Assembly: GCA_014841595.1 (NCBI GenBank) | Contig: JACYUE010000009.1 | Span: 1 to 5,904, forward strand | Reading direction: 5' to 3' | From: Oxalobacteraceae sp. CFBP 8761 | GTDB taxonomy: Bacteria > Pseudomonadota > Gammaproteobacteria > Burkholderiales > Burkholderiaceae_D | Length of the DNA: 5,904 bases | Shown here: in pieces, positions 5,879-5,904 of the stretch | How positions within the stretch are numbered: the first letter of the stretch is position 1 | How the letters are laid out: each line of letters begins with the position of its first letter | Translations under genes and position numbers: made by a program | The notes under the pieces: generated by a model | Seen by the model: only the letters and a program-made list of their open reading frames with translations | Databases searched by the model: none | Told to the model about the DNA's origin: nothing

Positions 5879-5904
5879 AGCCTGACGATAACCTACTTTC
5901 ACAC
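5879..5904 (-). rRNA. rrf: 5S ribosomal RNA, 3' end only (partial)
   Basis: On the minus strand this reads GTGTGAAAGTAGG, then TTATCGTCAGGCT, the 3' end of betaproteobacterial 5S rRNA. The final TCGTCAGGC is the strand that pairs with the 5' GCCTGACGA in the terminal helix of 5S. The mature 3' end lies at 5879 or 5880. The rest of the gene, and presumably 23S and 16S, lie beyond the right edge. Confidence 0.93.

Overview
The window is a 5.9 kb inter-rrn segment. It probably comes from a betaproteobacterium of the Oxalobacteraceae type (Massilia, Duganella, Janthinobacterium relatives). The grounds are the form of the 16S 5' end and 5S 3' end, the rRNA leader that I recall as typical of that group, GC-rich coding regions, and the DUF2868/DUF3482 gene pair. 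Genus and species cannot be fixed from this sequence.

Layout from left to right. Positions 1-48 are the first bases of a 16S rRNA gene on the minus strand. Positions 49 to about 460 are its leader and promoters, also on the minus strand: two tandem promoters, a boxB-like hairpin followed by boxA, and several small hairpins, including one with a cUUCGg tetraloop and one with a GAAA tetraloop. Transcribed away from this rrn promoter region is a TonB-dependent outer-membrane receptor (604-2718, plus). Converging on it, with a 23 bp tail-to-tail overlap, is a two-gene minus-strand operon: a five-segment membrane protein of the DUF2868 type (5703-4225) followed, through an ATGA start/stop overlap, by a GTPase of the DUF3482 type (4228-2696). 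To the right of the operon are a strong rRNA terminator and the last 26 bases of a 5S rRNA gene, also on the minus strand. The flanking rRNA ends therefore belong to two co-directional rrn operons, or to one operon met twice on a small circle or tandem repeat.

Function. The receptor should bring a scarce nutrient (iron chelate, metal or vitamin-like compound) across the outer membrane using TonB energy. Its substrate cannot be named from the sequence and no partner uptake genes are present. The DUF2868/DUF3482 pair should form a membrane-associated GTPase unit of unknown biological role. It is the part of the window most likely to be an undescribed system. No mobile element, CRISPR array or tRNA gene was seen.
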